64,000 nucleotides of DNA from JAJXWB01 sp046349085. Its GTDB lineage: Bacteria; Pseudomonadota; Alphaproteobacteria; Rhizobiales; Beijerinckiaceae. The notes under the pieces were generated by a model, which worked only from the letters and a program-made list of their open reading frames with translations, did no database searches and had not been told where the DNA came from. The position numbers and the translations under genes are program-made. Position 1 is the stretch's first letter, and the number at the start of each line of letters is the position of its first letter. Location: contig JAXMDA010000006.1 in assembly GCA_046349085.1 (NCBI GenBank), positions 186,001 through 250,000 of the forward strand. Reading direction: 5' to 3'. This document shows, piece after piece, positions 16,553 to 24,174 of the stretch.

Positions 16553-18004
16553 ATGGACGACAAACTTGCTTTCGCTTCGGCGCGCACGCTCGCCGCGCTG
16601 GTGCGGGAGAAGAAGGTCGGCGCCGTTGAACTCCTCGACTTCTTTCTCGCGCGCATCGAGCGCCACAATCCGCGAGTCAACGCGGTAATCGTCAGGCGCG
16701 CCGAGGAAGCGCGCAAGGAAGCCGCGCGGTGCGACGAGCTGACGGCGAAGGGCCAGCCGCTCGGCGCGCTGCATGGCGTGCCGATGACGGTGAAGGAATC
16801 CTTCGACGTCGCGGGAACGCCGAGCACGTGGGGCCTGACGGCGCATCGCGACAATATCGCGAAGGACGACGCGTTGTCCGTCGCGCGGCTGAAGCAGGCC
16901 GGCGCGGTCGTGTTCGGCAAGACCAACGTGCCCGTCTGGCTCGCCGACTGGCAGTCCTTCAATCCGATCTACGGAACCACCAACAATCCCTGGAACGTCG
17001 AGCGCACGCCCGGCGGCTCGTCGGGCGGCAGCGCGGCGGCGCTCGCGGCGGGGCTGACGGGTCTCGAACTCGGCAGCGACATCGGCGCCTCCATCCGCAA
17101 CCCCGCGCATTATTGCGGCGTCTACGGCCACAAGCCGACTTTCGACATCTGCCCCCGCGACGGCCATCTGCTGCCCGGCGCCCATGCGCACGGCGACATT
17201 TCCGTCATCGGCCCGCTCGCGCGCTCGGCCTACGATCTGGAGACGGCGCTCGATACCATCGCCGGCCCGAATGCGCTCGACGCGACAGGCCTTCGCCTCG
17301 ACCTGCCGCGCTCGGACAAGACGAGGTTTTCCGACTTCCGCGTCGCCGTCATGTCGGACGCCGCGACCGCTCCGGTGGATGGCGCCGTGCGCGAACAAAT
17401 CGAGGCGCTCGCGGACTTCCTGGAGAAGCAGGGCGCGCAGGTCGATCGCGTCGCGCGCCCCGTCGATCCGGCGGAAGCGCACGAGACCTACATCATGCTC
17501 TTGCGCTCGGCGACGAGCGGCGCGCTGGACGAGGCCATGTACGAGAAACTGCGCGCGGCGCGCGACGGCGTGGCGGGCCGGGACGATTATTACGCCTGGC
17601 ACGTGCGCGCCAATACGATGGGCCATCGCGAATGGCTTGGCTGGAACAACAGGCGCGCGCGCATGGTTCAGGACTGGGCGCGCTTCTTCACGCGCTTCGA
17701 TCTGCTGCTCTGCCCGACTGCCGCCACGACCGCGTTTCCGCACATGCAGACCGGCGAGCGCTGGGAGCGCATGATTTCCGTCGACGGCAAGGACCAGCCG
17801 ACGACGACGCAGCTTTTCTGGGCGGGCTATTCCGGCATGGTCTTCCTGCCGTCCACCATCGCGCCGCTCGGACAGGCGGCCGACGGCCTGCCGGTCGGCG
17901 TGCAGATCGTCGCGCCGGCCTACATGGACCACAGCGCGATCAGGTTCGCGCAATTGCTGGAGGATCAGTACCGGGCGTTCGTGGCGCCGCCGGGGTTTGC
18001 GTAG
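16553..18004 (+). CDS. Amidase-signature family hydrolase
   Basis: A 483-residue amidase of the GatA-like signature family. The Ser-cisSer-Lys triad is visible: Lys in MTVKES, the cis-Ser in GGSSGGSAAAL and the nucleophile in GSDIGASIRNPAH. It hydrolyses a carboxylic amide in the cytoplasm; the substrate is unknown and members range from amino-acid amides to fatty-acid amides. It lies 128 bases after the GT2 gene, between the two arms of the sphingolipid island. A role on ceramide-type amides is tempting but unsupported; it may simply be an unrelated neighbour. Confidence 0.85.
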   Translation: MDDKLAFASARTLAALVREKKVGAVELLDFFLARIERHNPRVNAVIVRRAEEARKEAARCDELTAKGQPLGALHGVPMTVKESFDVAGTPSTWGLTAHRDNIAKDDALSVARLKQAGAVVFGKTNVPVWLADWQSFNPIYGTTNNPWNVERTPGGSSGGSAAALAAGLTGLELGSDIGASIRNPAHYCGVYGHKPTFDICPRDGHLLPGAHAHGDISVIGPLARSAYDLETALDTIAGPNALDATGLRLDLPRSDKTRFSDFRVAVMSDAATAPVDGAVREQIEALADFLEKQGAQVDRVARPVDPAEAHETYIMLLRSATSGALDEAMYEKLRAARDGVAGRDDYYAWHVRANTMGHREWLGWNNRRARMVQDWARFFTRFDLLLCPTAATTAFPHMQTGERWERMISVDGKDQPTTTQLFWAGYSGMVFLPSTIAPLGQAADGLPVGVQIVAPAYMDHSAIRFAQLLEDQYRAFVAPPGFA

Positions 18005-18027
18005 CGCGCCACGAGCGTCTTGCACAA

Positions 18028-18138
18028 ACCCTCATCCTGAGGAGCGCCAGAGACGCGTCTCGAAGGACGGCGAAGCCCGCAATGGCTGAACCGGCCACCC
18101 TTCGAGACGCCCGCTTTGGGGCTCCTCAGGGTGAGGGC
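18028..18138. repeat. Palindromic intergenic repeat (CCCTCATCCTGAGGAG type)
   Basis: Eighteen-base terminal arms (18028-18045 and 18121-18138) pair with two mismatches, and an inner 12-base perfect arm GCGTCTCGAAGG (18055-18066) pairs with CCTTCGAGACGC (18099-18110). The form matches a dispersed element common between genes of Bradyrhizobium- and Methylobacterium-type genomes. It fills the gap between the amidase and the converging hydroxylase and can fold into a long hairpin that would also stop transcription. Confidence 0.75.
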
Positions 18139-18167
18139 GTGCAACAGTCGCGCAAACGACGACTGCC

Positions 18168-18854
18168 CTAGACCGGCTTCTCGCCCGGCTTGTCGTCCTT
18201 CGTGTAGCCCGTTCCGAACACATCGTCCCAATAGGGGCAGCTCACGCCGTAGCCGCGCAGCGGATCGCGGAAATGATGCAGCAGGTGCGCGCGCCGCAAA
18301 ATCTGCTCGACCTTCGTGCGCGGCGGGCGATGGTGAATGTGGAAGTGGATTTCGTCGTAGAGCACGTAGCCGAACAGGAACCCGGCCGTCACCGTGTAGG
18401 AGATCGGCGCGGCAAACAGCGCCGCGATCACCACATAGGCGAGCGCCATCAAGGGCAGGCTCATCAGCGGCGGCATGACGAGACGCAGCGGATCGCTGGG
18501 ATGCACGTGATGCACGCCGTGCAGCAGGAAGTGGATGCGCTCGCCGATCTTGCCGGGAAATTCCGTGTGGAACAGCCAGCGATGGAAGACATATTCGCTG
18601 AGCGTCCAGGCGATATAGCCGAAGATCAGCGAGGCGACGGTGACGAACGCCGGCTGCTCCATCGCGCCCTTCCAGCCGATCCACGCGGCGAAGGGCAGGT
18701 AGAGCAGCGGAAACCACCAGGGCACGCGCGACAGCTTGTCGAGGATCGGATTGTCGAAGATGCGCGGCGAGGCGGCGAGCAGCTCCGCCTTGCTCATGCC
18801 CGCCGTCGACATGTGCGCGTAAGGGTCGCGCGCGCCCTGGGTTGCGTCGCTCAT
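18168..18854 (-). CDS. FA2H/Scs7-like fatty acid hydroxylase, candidate ceramide hydroxylase
   Basis: A 228-residue membrane di-iron hydroxylase of the fatty acid hydroxylase superfamily. The histidine boxes follow the sphingolipid fatty acid 2-hydroxylase order: EYVFHRWLFH (H91, H96), HFLLHGVHH (H108, H112, H115, H116), YDEIHFHIHH (H170-H175) and HLLHH (H190-H194), ending in GVSCPYWDDVFGT. Four hydrophobic segments place it in the membrane. Eukaryotic FA2H and yeast Scs7 hydroxylate the amide-linked acyl chain at C2; this protein lacks the N-terminal cytochrome b5 domain of Scs7. It starts 2 bases after the desaturase stop, as last gene of the operon spt-bcerS-desaturase-hydroxylase. Position of hydroxylation is inferred. 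Confidence 0.85.
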   Translation of the reverse strand: MSDATQGARDPYAHMSTAGMSKAELLAASPRIFDNPILDKLSRVPWWFPLLYLPFAAWIGWKGAMEQPAFVTVASLIFGYIAWTLSEYVFHRWLFHTEFPGKIGERIHFLLHGVHHVHPSDPLRLVMPPLMSLPLMALAYVVIAALFAAPISYTVTAGFLFGYVLYDEIHFHIHHRPPRTKVEQILRRAHLLHHFRDPLRGYGVSCPYWDDVFGTGYTKDDKPGEKPV

Positions 18855-18856
18855 GC

Positions 18857-19840
18857 TTACTCCGCCGGCGCCATGGGCTTGCCCTCGAGCGCGAGATTTT
18901 CAGTGCGCGAGAGCAGCGAGAAGCGCGGATTGAAGATGAAGTCGAAAAACAGTTTCACCCACGACTTGTGCGCATGCAGGTCGTTGTAGAATTCCGGCGC
19001 CATCTCCTTCAGCTTTGGCAGCAGCGTCCACGGAATTTCCTGAAAGTCGTGGTGCTCGTTGTGATAGCCGATGTTGAGCGCGAAGAAGTTCAGCGGGCCG
19101 TAATAGTCGAACGTGCCCTGTCCGGGCCAGGCGGCGTAATGCTCCTGGATCCAGCGCGCGCCGAGCGGATGCAGGCCGACCGAGAACCAGAAGGACGCGA
19201 GGAGGTAGAACAGCGCATTGCCGCCGAGGAAATACCAGACCAGGACGTCGAACACGGCGATCACCGCGAAATTGACGTAGGTCCACGGACCCCAGATCGG
19301 CACGGTGCCTTTCAGACGATAGATGCGGGTGAGCTGCATCACCGGGAAGAAGAACAGCCAGAGCGCCTTGCGCCACCACACGTTGCCGACGAGCTTGGCC
19401 TCCCAGTCGCTCGGCACGTCCGCGTCGTAGTCGTAGCTCGACAGATGCGAATGATGCTTCACGTGGTAGCAGCGAAAGCCCATGGCGGTCGGGAAGGCGT
19501 TCGGCAGATCGGCGAGGATCGCGTTCCACTTGTTGAGCGTCGGGCTTGCGAACACGGCGTTGTGGATGGAGTCGTGGATGATCACGAACATGGCGTGATT
19601 GGCGAAGGCGCCGACGCAATAGGCAAGAAGCAGCGTCGCCCACCAGTAGCCCATGCCGAGCCCGCCCATCCATGCGGCGATGCCGAGCTGCAGCAGGAAA
19701 ATGCCGGCGGTGATCCAGAAGGTGCGGATATCGCGCACCATCAGCGAGGCGACCTCCGGATGGGCGGCGAGGATCGCCTTGCGGCGATCGACGTGAGAAC
19801 GGTCGACGCCGAGAGCGGTTACGGGCACGGTCAGGTTCAT
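18857..19840 (-). CDS. DEGS-like sphingolipid delta-4-desaturase homologue
   Basis: A 327-residue membrane desaturase that follows eukaryotic dihydroceramide desaturase (DES1/DEGS) along its whole length. The three histidine boxes are HDSIH (89-93), HVKHH (126-130) and HNEHH (260-264). Other shared marks are the N-terminal HVDRRKAILAAHPEV segment, DVPSDWE, LHPLGARWIQEHY and YYGPLNFFALNIGYHNEHHDF. Hydrophobic segments alternate with the boxes as in other acyl-lipid desaturases. The known enzymes introduce a trans C4-C5 double bond into the sphingoid base of dihydroceramide, using electrons from cytochrome b5 or ferredoxin. It lies between ceramide synthase and the hydroxylase genes. Family confidence is high; exact regiochemistry is inferred. 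Confidence 0.88.
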   Translation of the reverse strand: MNLTVPVTALGVDRSHVDRRKAILAAHPEVASLMVRDIRTFWITAGIFLLQLGIAAWMGGLGMGYWWATLLLAYCVGAFANHAMFVIIHDSIHNAVFASPTLNKWNAILADLPNAFPTAMGFRCYHVKHHSHLSSYDYDADVPSDWEAKLVGNVWWRKALWLFFFPVMQLTRIYRLKGTVPIWGPWTYVNFAVIAVFDVLVWYFLGGNALFYLLASFWFSVGLHPLGARWIQEHYAAWPGQGTFDYYGPLNFFALNIGYHNEHHDFQEIPWTLLPKLKEMAPEFYNDLHAHKSWVKLFFDFIFNPRFSLLSRTENLALEGKPMAPAE

Positions 19841-19856
19841 ATCTGTCTTTCCGGTC

Positions 19857-21056
19857 TCACTCGGCCTGCGCCGCGGCCATGACAGCCGTTTGCGACGCGC
19901 CGTCGAGACGCCTCTCGTAGATACGATGAATCTTGTCGATTTTAGCGCCGCTCATCTCGATCGGCCTGCGCATGCCGGCGTTATCTTCCAGAACCCAGCC
20001 GAATTCTACATGATCTAGCGCAACTTTGCGGCTGCGCAGGCGCAGCTCCTCGATCATCGTGAGGACGACGATGCCCCCGCGCGCGCTCTTGTGCAGCGCC
20101 TGCGTCATGCCGAATAGCGCAAGCCGGCCGGACTTGTAGGCCTTCTTGCGAATGCGGCCGATCGCCTTGGGCAGGCCGAGCGGAAAGAGCCGCCCGTCGA
20201 GGTCGGCGGTCACTTCGTGCAGATTGGGCACGATGATGCCGAACGCCACCGGCTCGCCGTCGATCTCGGTGACGAAGCCGTAGTCCTCGGTCATCAGGAA
20301 CTGGAGGCTGTCGGCCATCGACTTGAATTCGTCGCGCGTGATCGGCGTGAATCCCCAGTTGCCGGACCAGGCGTCGTTGAACAGCCGCGTCATCAGGTCG
20401 ACCTCGGAAGCGAGGTCCTTCATGCGCAGCGGACGGAATTTCAGCCGCGCCCGCCATTCCGGGCGGTTGAGCAGCAGCGGCGTCGCGTCGCGATCCCTGG
20501 CCGAGACGTCGTAGCCGTAGGATATGAGGTCGCGGGCCTTGGCATAGCCGAGAGCCTCGACGTGGCGGCTCAGATAGGGCGGGTGCCAGGGCATGAAGAC
20601 CATGGGCATGGCCTCGAAACCCTGGATCAGCATGCCGCATTCCGCGTTGATCGAGGGCGAGAACGGCCCGTGGATCACGCGCGCGCCCTGCGACTTGAGC
20701 CAGGTTTCGGCCGCCTTCAGCAGCGCCGCGACCACGTCGCGGTCGTCGATCGCGTCGAGCGACCCGAACTGGTAGGGCGAGGCCTGATTGGGGACGGCGT
20801 CGTTATAGACCTGCGCCTCGATCCGCCCGACCGTGTCGCCGTCGCGCTTGGCCAGAAAGGCCTGCGAACGCACGAGCTTGTAGTGGGGATTGAGCTTGTG
20901 CGCGTACATCGTCCAGCGCTCGGCGTCGAGCGAGGGCGAAAAGCCCTTCTGGCCTCGGTAGAGCCGCCGCGGAACGCGGCAGAATTCCATGAAGGCGCGG
21001 AGGCCCGAAACCGGGACGATCTCGATGGCGCTCGGGCGTGGTGGTGCCTCGGACAT
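19857..21056 (-). CDS. Bacterial ceramide synthase-like GNAT-fold N-acyltransferase
   Basis: A 399-residue soluble protein of the large GNAT-like family that includes the ceramide synthase bCerS of Caulobacter. The recognisable parts are the N-terminal FMEFCRVPRRLYRGQKGFSP, HYKLVRSQAFLAKRDGDTVGRI, GPFSPSINAECGMLIQGFE and MPWHPPYL segments. bCerS transfers an acyl group to the amine of a (3-keto)sphingoid base and is unrelated to the membrane ceramide synthases of eukaryotes. It lies directly downstream of serine palmitoyltransferase (70-base gap) and 16 bases before the desaturase. The ATG at 21056 was chosen; an ATG at 21068 adds four residues. The assignment rests on family resemblance plus context. 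Confidence 0.78.
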   Translation of the reverse strand: MSEAPPRPSAIEIVPVSGLRAFMEFCRVPRRLYRGQKGFSPSLDAERWTMYAHKLNPHYKLVRSQAFLAKRDGDTVGRIEAQVYNDAVPNQASPYQFGSLDAIDDRDVVAALLKAAETWLKSQGARVIHGPFSPSINAECGMLIQGFEAMPMVFMPWHPPYLSRHVEALGYAKARDLISYGYDVSARDRDATPLLLNRPEWRARLKFRPLRMKDLASEVDLMTRLFNDAWSGNWGFTPITRDEFKSMADSLQFLMTEDYGFVTEIDGEPVAFGIIVPNLHEVTADLDGRLFPLGLPKAIGRIRKKAYKSGRLALFGMTQALHKSARGGIVVLTMIEELRLRSRKVALDHVEFGWVLEDNAGMRRPIEMSGAKIDKIHRIYERRLDGASQTAVMAAAQAE

Positions 21057-21126
21057 GGCGCCGCCCATACCATGCGGGGGCGTTCAGGCCAAACCGCGAC
21101 TCGCGATCTATACCGGTTCCAGCAAC

Positions 21127-22374
21127 TCAGAGGGCGGCGGCGGGCTGTTCGCCGGCCAGCGGCGTGCGCGGCGGTTCGATCACCGGGCGCTCGACGATGA
21201 GTTGCACGACCTGCCGGATCTCTTCCTCGGTGTGGTTGGCCGAGATGAAGAAGCGCAGGCGCGGCTTGTCCTTGGGCACGCCGACCTGCACGACTGGGGG
21301 CACGTAGATGCCGTGCTCCAGCAGGTGCTCGGAGACGGCCATGGTTTCCCAGACCGAATTGAACAGGATCGGAATGACGGCGCGGCCGATCGCCGGGCCG
21401 GTGTCGAGGCCCGCGGCCTGCGCCGTGTCGCGCAGGAATTCGGCGTTGTGGGAGAGCCTGGCGATGCGCCAGCTCTCTTTCTGCATCAATTCCAGGGCCT
21501 TGGCGGCGGCGGCGGTGATTACGGGCGACAGGCCCACCGAATAAACGAAACCCGGCAGGGTGAACTTCAGCCAGTCGATCAGCACGCGGCTGCCGGCGAC
21601 GAAGCCGCCGCAGGACGCGAAGCTCTTGGAGAGCGTGCCGATGATCAGATCGACGCGCTTCGGGTCGACGCCGCAATATTCGCACAGGCCCGCGCCGCGC
21701 TCGCCGAGAACGCCGATCGAATGGGCCTCGTCGACGAGCAGCCAGGCGCCGTGCTTTTCCTTGATATCGCAGATGCGGCCAAGGTCGACGGTGTCGCCGT
21801 CCATGGAATAGAGGCTTTCCACGACGATCAGCGCGTTGCGGTACTTTTCGCGATGCTCGGTGAGAAGCTGGTCGAGATGGTCGAGGTCGTTGTGGCGGAA
21901 GACGATCTTGTCGGCGTCGGACGTGCGCGCGCCGGTCGCTACGCTGTTGTGCGACAATTCATCGAGGAAGATCGCGTCCCGCTTCGCCATCAGATGGGTG
22001 ATGACCGTCAGGTTCGTCAGATAGCCCGAAACCAGCGAGAGCGTCGCCTCGGTTCCGAGGAATTTCGCGAGGTCGTCCTCGAATTTCTGGTGGGTCGAGC
22101 GTTCGCCGCCGACCAGCCGCGAGGCCAGCGCGCCCACGCCCATCGTGTCGATCGCCTCGTGGGCGGCCGCCTTCACTTCCGGGTGTTCGGCGAGGCCCAG
22201 ATAGTCGTAATTGGCGAAGGAGACGAAATGCCCGTTCCCGCGCGCCTGGATTTCCGCCTTGAGCGTGTCGGTAGGCGCGAAGAACGGATTGCCGTGTTCC
22301 TCGAGAATGGCGCTGCCGGCCAGGCGGTAGCGCCTGTAGGCGTATTCCGAGAGGCTTTTGTGCTTTTTCGCCAC
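21127..22374 (-). CDS. spt: Serine palmitoyltransferase-like alpha-oxoamine synthase
   Basis: A 415-residue PLP enzyme of the alpha-oxoamine synthase family, the soluble homodimeric type. H142 (ELSHNS) stacks on the cofactor, D215-E-A-H218 binds its ring nitrogen, and K250 in GTLSKSFASCGG forms the Schiff base. Serine palmitoyltransferase condenses serine with an acyl thioester to 3-ketosphinganine, the first step of sphingolipid synthesis. Relatives such as 8-amino-7-oxononanoate synthase and glycine C-acetyltransferase share the fold, so motifs alone do not settle the substrate. Co-occurrence with a bCerS-type acyltransferase, a DEGS-like desaturase, an FA2H-like hydroxylase and a GT21 enzyme makes the sphingolipid assignment strong. 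Confidence 0.8.
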   Translation of the reverse strand: MAKKHKSLSEYAYRRYRLAGSAILEEHGNPFFAPTDTLKAEIQARGNGHFVSFANYDYLGLAEHPEVKAAAHEAIDTMGVGALASRLVGGERSTHQKFEDDLAKFLGTEATLSLVSGYLTNLTVITHLMAKRDAIFLDELSHNSVATGARTSDADKIVFRHNDLDHLDQLLTEHREKYRNALIVVESLYSMDGDTVDLGRICDIKEKHGAWLLVDEAHSIGVLGERGAGLCEYCGVDPKRVDLIIGTLSKSFASCGGFVAGSRVLIDWLKFTLPGFVYSVGLSPVITAAAAKALELMQKESWRIARLSHNAEFLRDTAQAAGLDTGPAIGRAVIPILFNSVWETMAVSEHLLEHGIYVPPVVQVGVPKDKPRLRFFISANHTEEEIRQVVQLIVERPVIEPPRTPLAGEQPAAAL

Positions 22375-22571
22375 GCAGAGACGTTCCGGTTGCGGGACGA
22401 ACCGCCCCTGATTGCGTCAATACGGCGCCATGGCCGCAGGTCGACGCCGACCCTTACCATTAACCCCTAGGCGCGCGCCAGTGGCCGCGCCCGGGGCGGC
22501 GGCCGTCGTCAGCTAAACTATTGCCGCGCCGCTCGTCAAACCACCGCCATGTTTGCGGAAGCGTGGCGGGA

Positions 22572-22600
22572 CTTGAACGGCTCCTGCCCGTCGCCCATAT
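22572..22600 (+). promoter_or_regulatory. Sigma-32 (RpoH) type heat-shock promoter
   Basis: CTTGAAC (22572-22578) is followed after 14 bases by GCCCATAT (22593-22600), close to the RpoH consensus CTTGAAA-N11-16-CCCCATNT. Transcription would start near 22607, about 50 bases before the Hsp20 ATG. No similar site appears before the divergent spt gene. Confidence 0.65.
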
Positions 22601-22659
22601 TCGGTGAGCGCGGCGCGCCGGAACGGGCGTCGCGAGCCGAGGCGCCTGAGGGGCTTCCA

Positions 22660-23088
22660 ATGTCGCGTACGCCTACCCTGAATTCCCCCTTCCTGCTGGG
22701 GTTCGAGACGATCGAGCGTGCGCTCGACCGTGTGACGCGCGCCGCCGGCGACGGTTATCCCCCCTACAACATCGAGCGCCTCTCCCGCACCGAGAGCGAG
22801 CCGGACCGCCTGCGCATCACGCTGGCGGTGGCGGGTTTCACCCGCAGCCAGCTCGAGATCACGGTGGAGGAGAACCAGCTCGTCATCCGCGGCCGCCAGC
22901 AGGACGACCGGGAGCGCAACTATCTGCATCGCGGCATCGCCGCCCGGCAGTTTCAGCGCGCCTTCCTGCTTGCCGAGGGAATGCAGGTGCTGAGCGCGGA
23001 CCTGTCCAATGGACTTCTTTCGGTCGATCTCGTCCGGCCCGAGCCGGAACGAATCATCCGCAAGATCGATATTTCCACGAGCGACTGA
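22660..23088 (+). CDS. Small heat shock protein, Hsp20/IbpA family
   Basis: A 142-residue alpha-crystallin-type chaperone that holds unfolding proteins in the cytoplasm. The N-terminus (TPTLNSPFLLGFETIERAL) is typical of alphaproteobacterial IbpA/HspD proteins, and the alpha-crystallin domain spans about residues 40-130 with IERLSRTESEPDRLRITLAVAGF near its start. The ATG at 22660 was chosen over the in-frame start at 22549 because a GAGGGGC Shine-Dalgarno precedes it and the earlier start would lie upstream of the RpoH-like promoter. DUF1150 follows 48 bases on, a pairing common in this order. Confidence 0.9.
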   Translation: MSRTPTLNSPFLLGFETIERALDRVTRAAGDGYPPYNIERLSRTESEPDRLRITLAVAGFTRSQLEITVEENQLVIRGRQQDDRERNYLHRGIAARQFQRAFLLAEGMQVLSADLSNGLLSVDLVRPEPERIIRKIDISTSD

Positions 23089-23136
23089 GTTCGGCGTGGA
23101 AATGAGCGGGCCCGTCTGGGCCGCAAGGAGAGTAAG

Positions 23137-23382
23137 ATGACCCAATCGCCCTTCACCCCCGAACAATTCGCCAAGCTCGGCGCGGGTCAGGTCGCCTATG
23201 TCCGCGAAATGACCTCGGACGACGTCAAGCGGCTGTTCCCGCAGGCGCCGGAAGTCGACCCCGGCCTCAAACTCTTTGCGCTTCTGTCGGCCGAAGGCGC
23301 GCCTATCGTGCTCGCCGATTCCCGCGACACGGCGATCGCCAGCGCCTGGGAAAACCAGCTCCAGACGGTGAGCGTCCACTGA
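23137..23382 (+). CDS. DUF1150 family protein
   Basis: An 81-residue small soluble protein of the alphaproteobacterial DUF1150 family, function unknown. It has an AAGGAG Shine-Dalgarno 6 bases before its ATG. The conserved parts are the N-terminal FAKLGAGQVAYVREM and the C-terminal ADSRDTAIASAWENQLQTVSVH. It follows Hsp20 by 48 bases and is very probably co-transcribed with it from the RpoH-like promoter, which suggests a role under heat or protein-folding stress. Confidence 0.85.
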   Translation: MTQSPFTPEQFAKLGAGQVAYVREMTSDDVKRLFPQAPEVDPGLKLFALLSAEGAPIVLADSRDTAIASAWENQLQTVSVH

Positions 23383-23449
23383 GGCGAACGATGCGGGAAC
23401 CGGCTGCGTCGCAGCGGGTTCAAGCCTCCTGAATGAGGGAGGCAGCCGC

Positions 23450-24169
23450 ATGGCGCATTTGAGCTATCCGAACGAGAGCGCGGCCTACCGGGCCGCGCGC
23501 AACGCGCTCCTCGATGACGAGATTGCGCTGCGGGCTCAGGCCGAGGCGGTCGCCGCCAGGCGCCGCGCCCTGCCTGCGGGCGGCGAAGTTCCCCAGGACT
23601 ATGTCTTCGAGCGCATCGGCAAGACAGCCATGCCCGAGATGGTGCGGATGTCGGAATTGTTCGGCCCGCACGACACGCTCATCCTCTACAGTTTCATGTA
23701 CGGCCCCGATCGAGACTTGCCGTGCCCGGGCTGCACGCATCTGCTCGACGGCATAGACGGCGCGGCGCGGCATATCGGGCGGCGGGCGGCGCTTCACGTT
23801 GTCGCGAAGTCGCCGATCGCGCGTCTCGCCGCATGGGCGCACGAGCGCCGCTGGGAGCAGCTTTCGCTCCTGTCGACCGCGGGCAATAGCTACGACGCCG
23901 ATTATTTCGGCGACACGTCGAAACTCGCGCCCGACATGCGCAAGCAGCACAAGGTGGGCGACGGCGAGAACTGGGACGAGACGATCTTCAACGTCTTTCG
24001 CCGTCAGGACGGCGCCATCCGGCATTTCTGGGGCTCTGAGATGAGCTTCGCGCCGCCGGCGCCCGGTCAGGATCACCGCGCTGGCGATCTCGTCGATCCG
24101 CTCTGGGGCTTGCTCGATATGACGCCGGAAGGCCGCGGCGATTTCTTTCCGAAGGTCTGGTACCGCTGA
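23450..24169 (+). CDS. DUF899 family thioredoxin-like protein
   Basis: A 239-residue protein of the DUF899 family. It carries a CPGC motif in DLPCPGCTHLLDGI, a position matching the active site of thioredoxin-fold proteins, and a C-terminal half with the family's FNVFRRQDGAIRHFWGSEM stretch. The family is widespread but its substrate is unknown; a thiol-redox role is likely from the fold. It starts 67 bases after DUF1150 and may be read from the same heat-shock transcript. It is convergent with the PBP1A gene, 5 bases away. Confidence 0.85.
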   Translation: MAHLSYPNESAAYRAARNALLDDEIALRAQAEAVAARRRALPAGGEVPQDYVFERIGKTAMPEMVRMSELFGPHDTLILYSFMYGPDRDLPCPGCTHLLDGIDGAARHIGRRAALHVVAKSPIARLAAWAHERRWEQLSLLSTAGNSYDADYFGDTSKLAPDMRKQHKVGDGENWDETIFNVFRRQDGAIRHFWGSEMSFAPPAPGQDHRAGDLVDPLWGLLDMTPEGRGDFFPKVWYR

Positions 24170-24174
24170 GGCGG

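Noticed and set aside
18028..18138. CRISPR repeat or small RNA gene
   Set aside because: It is a single nested palindrome, not a direct-repeat array, and has the form of a dispersed intergenic element.
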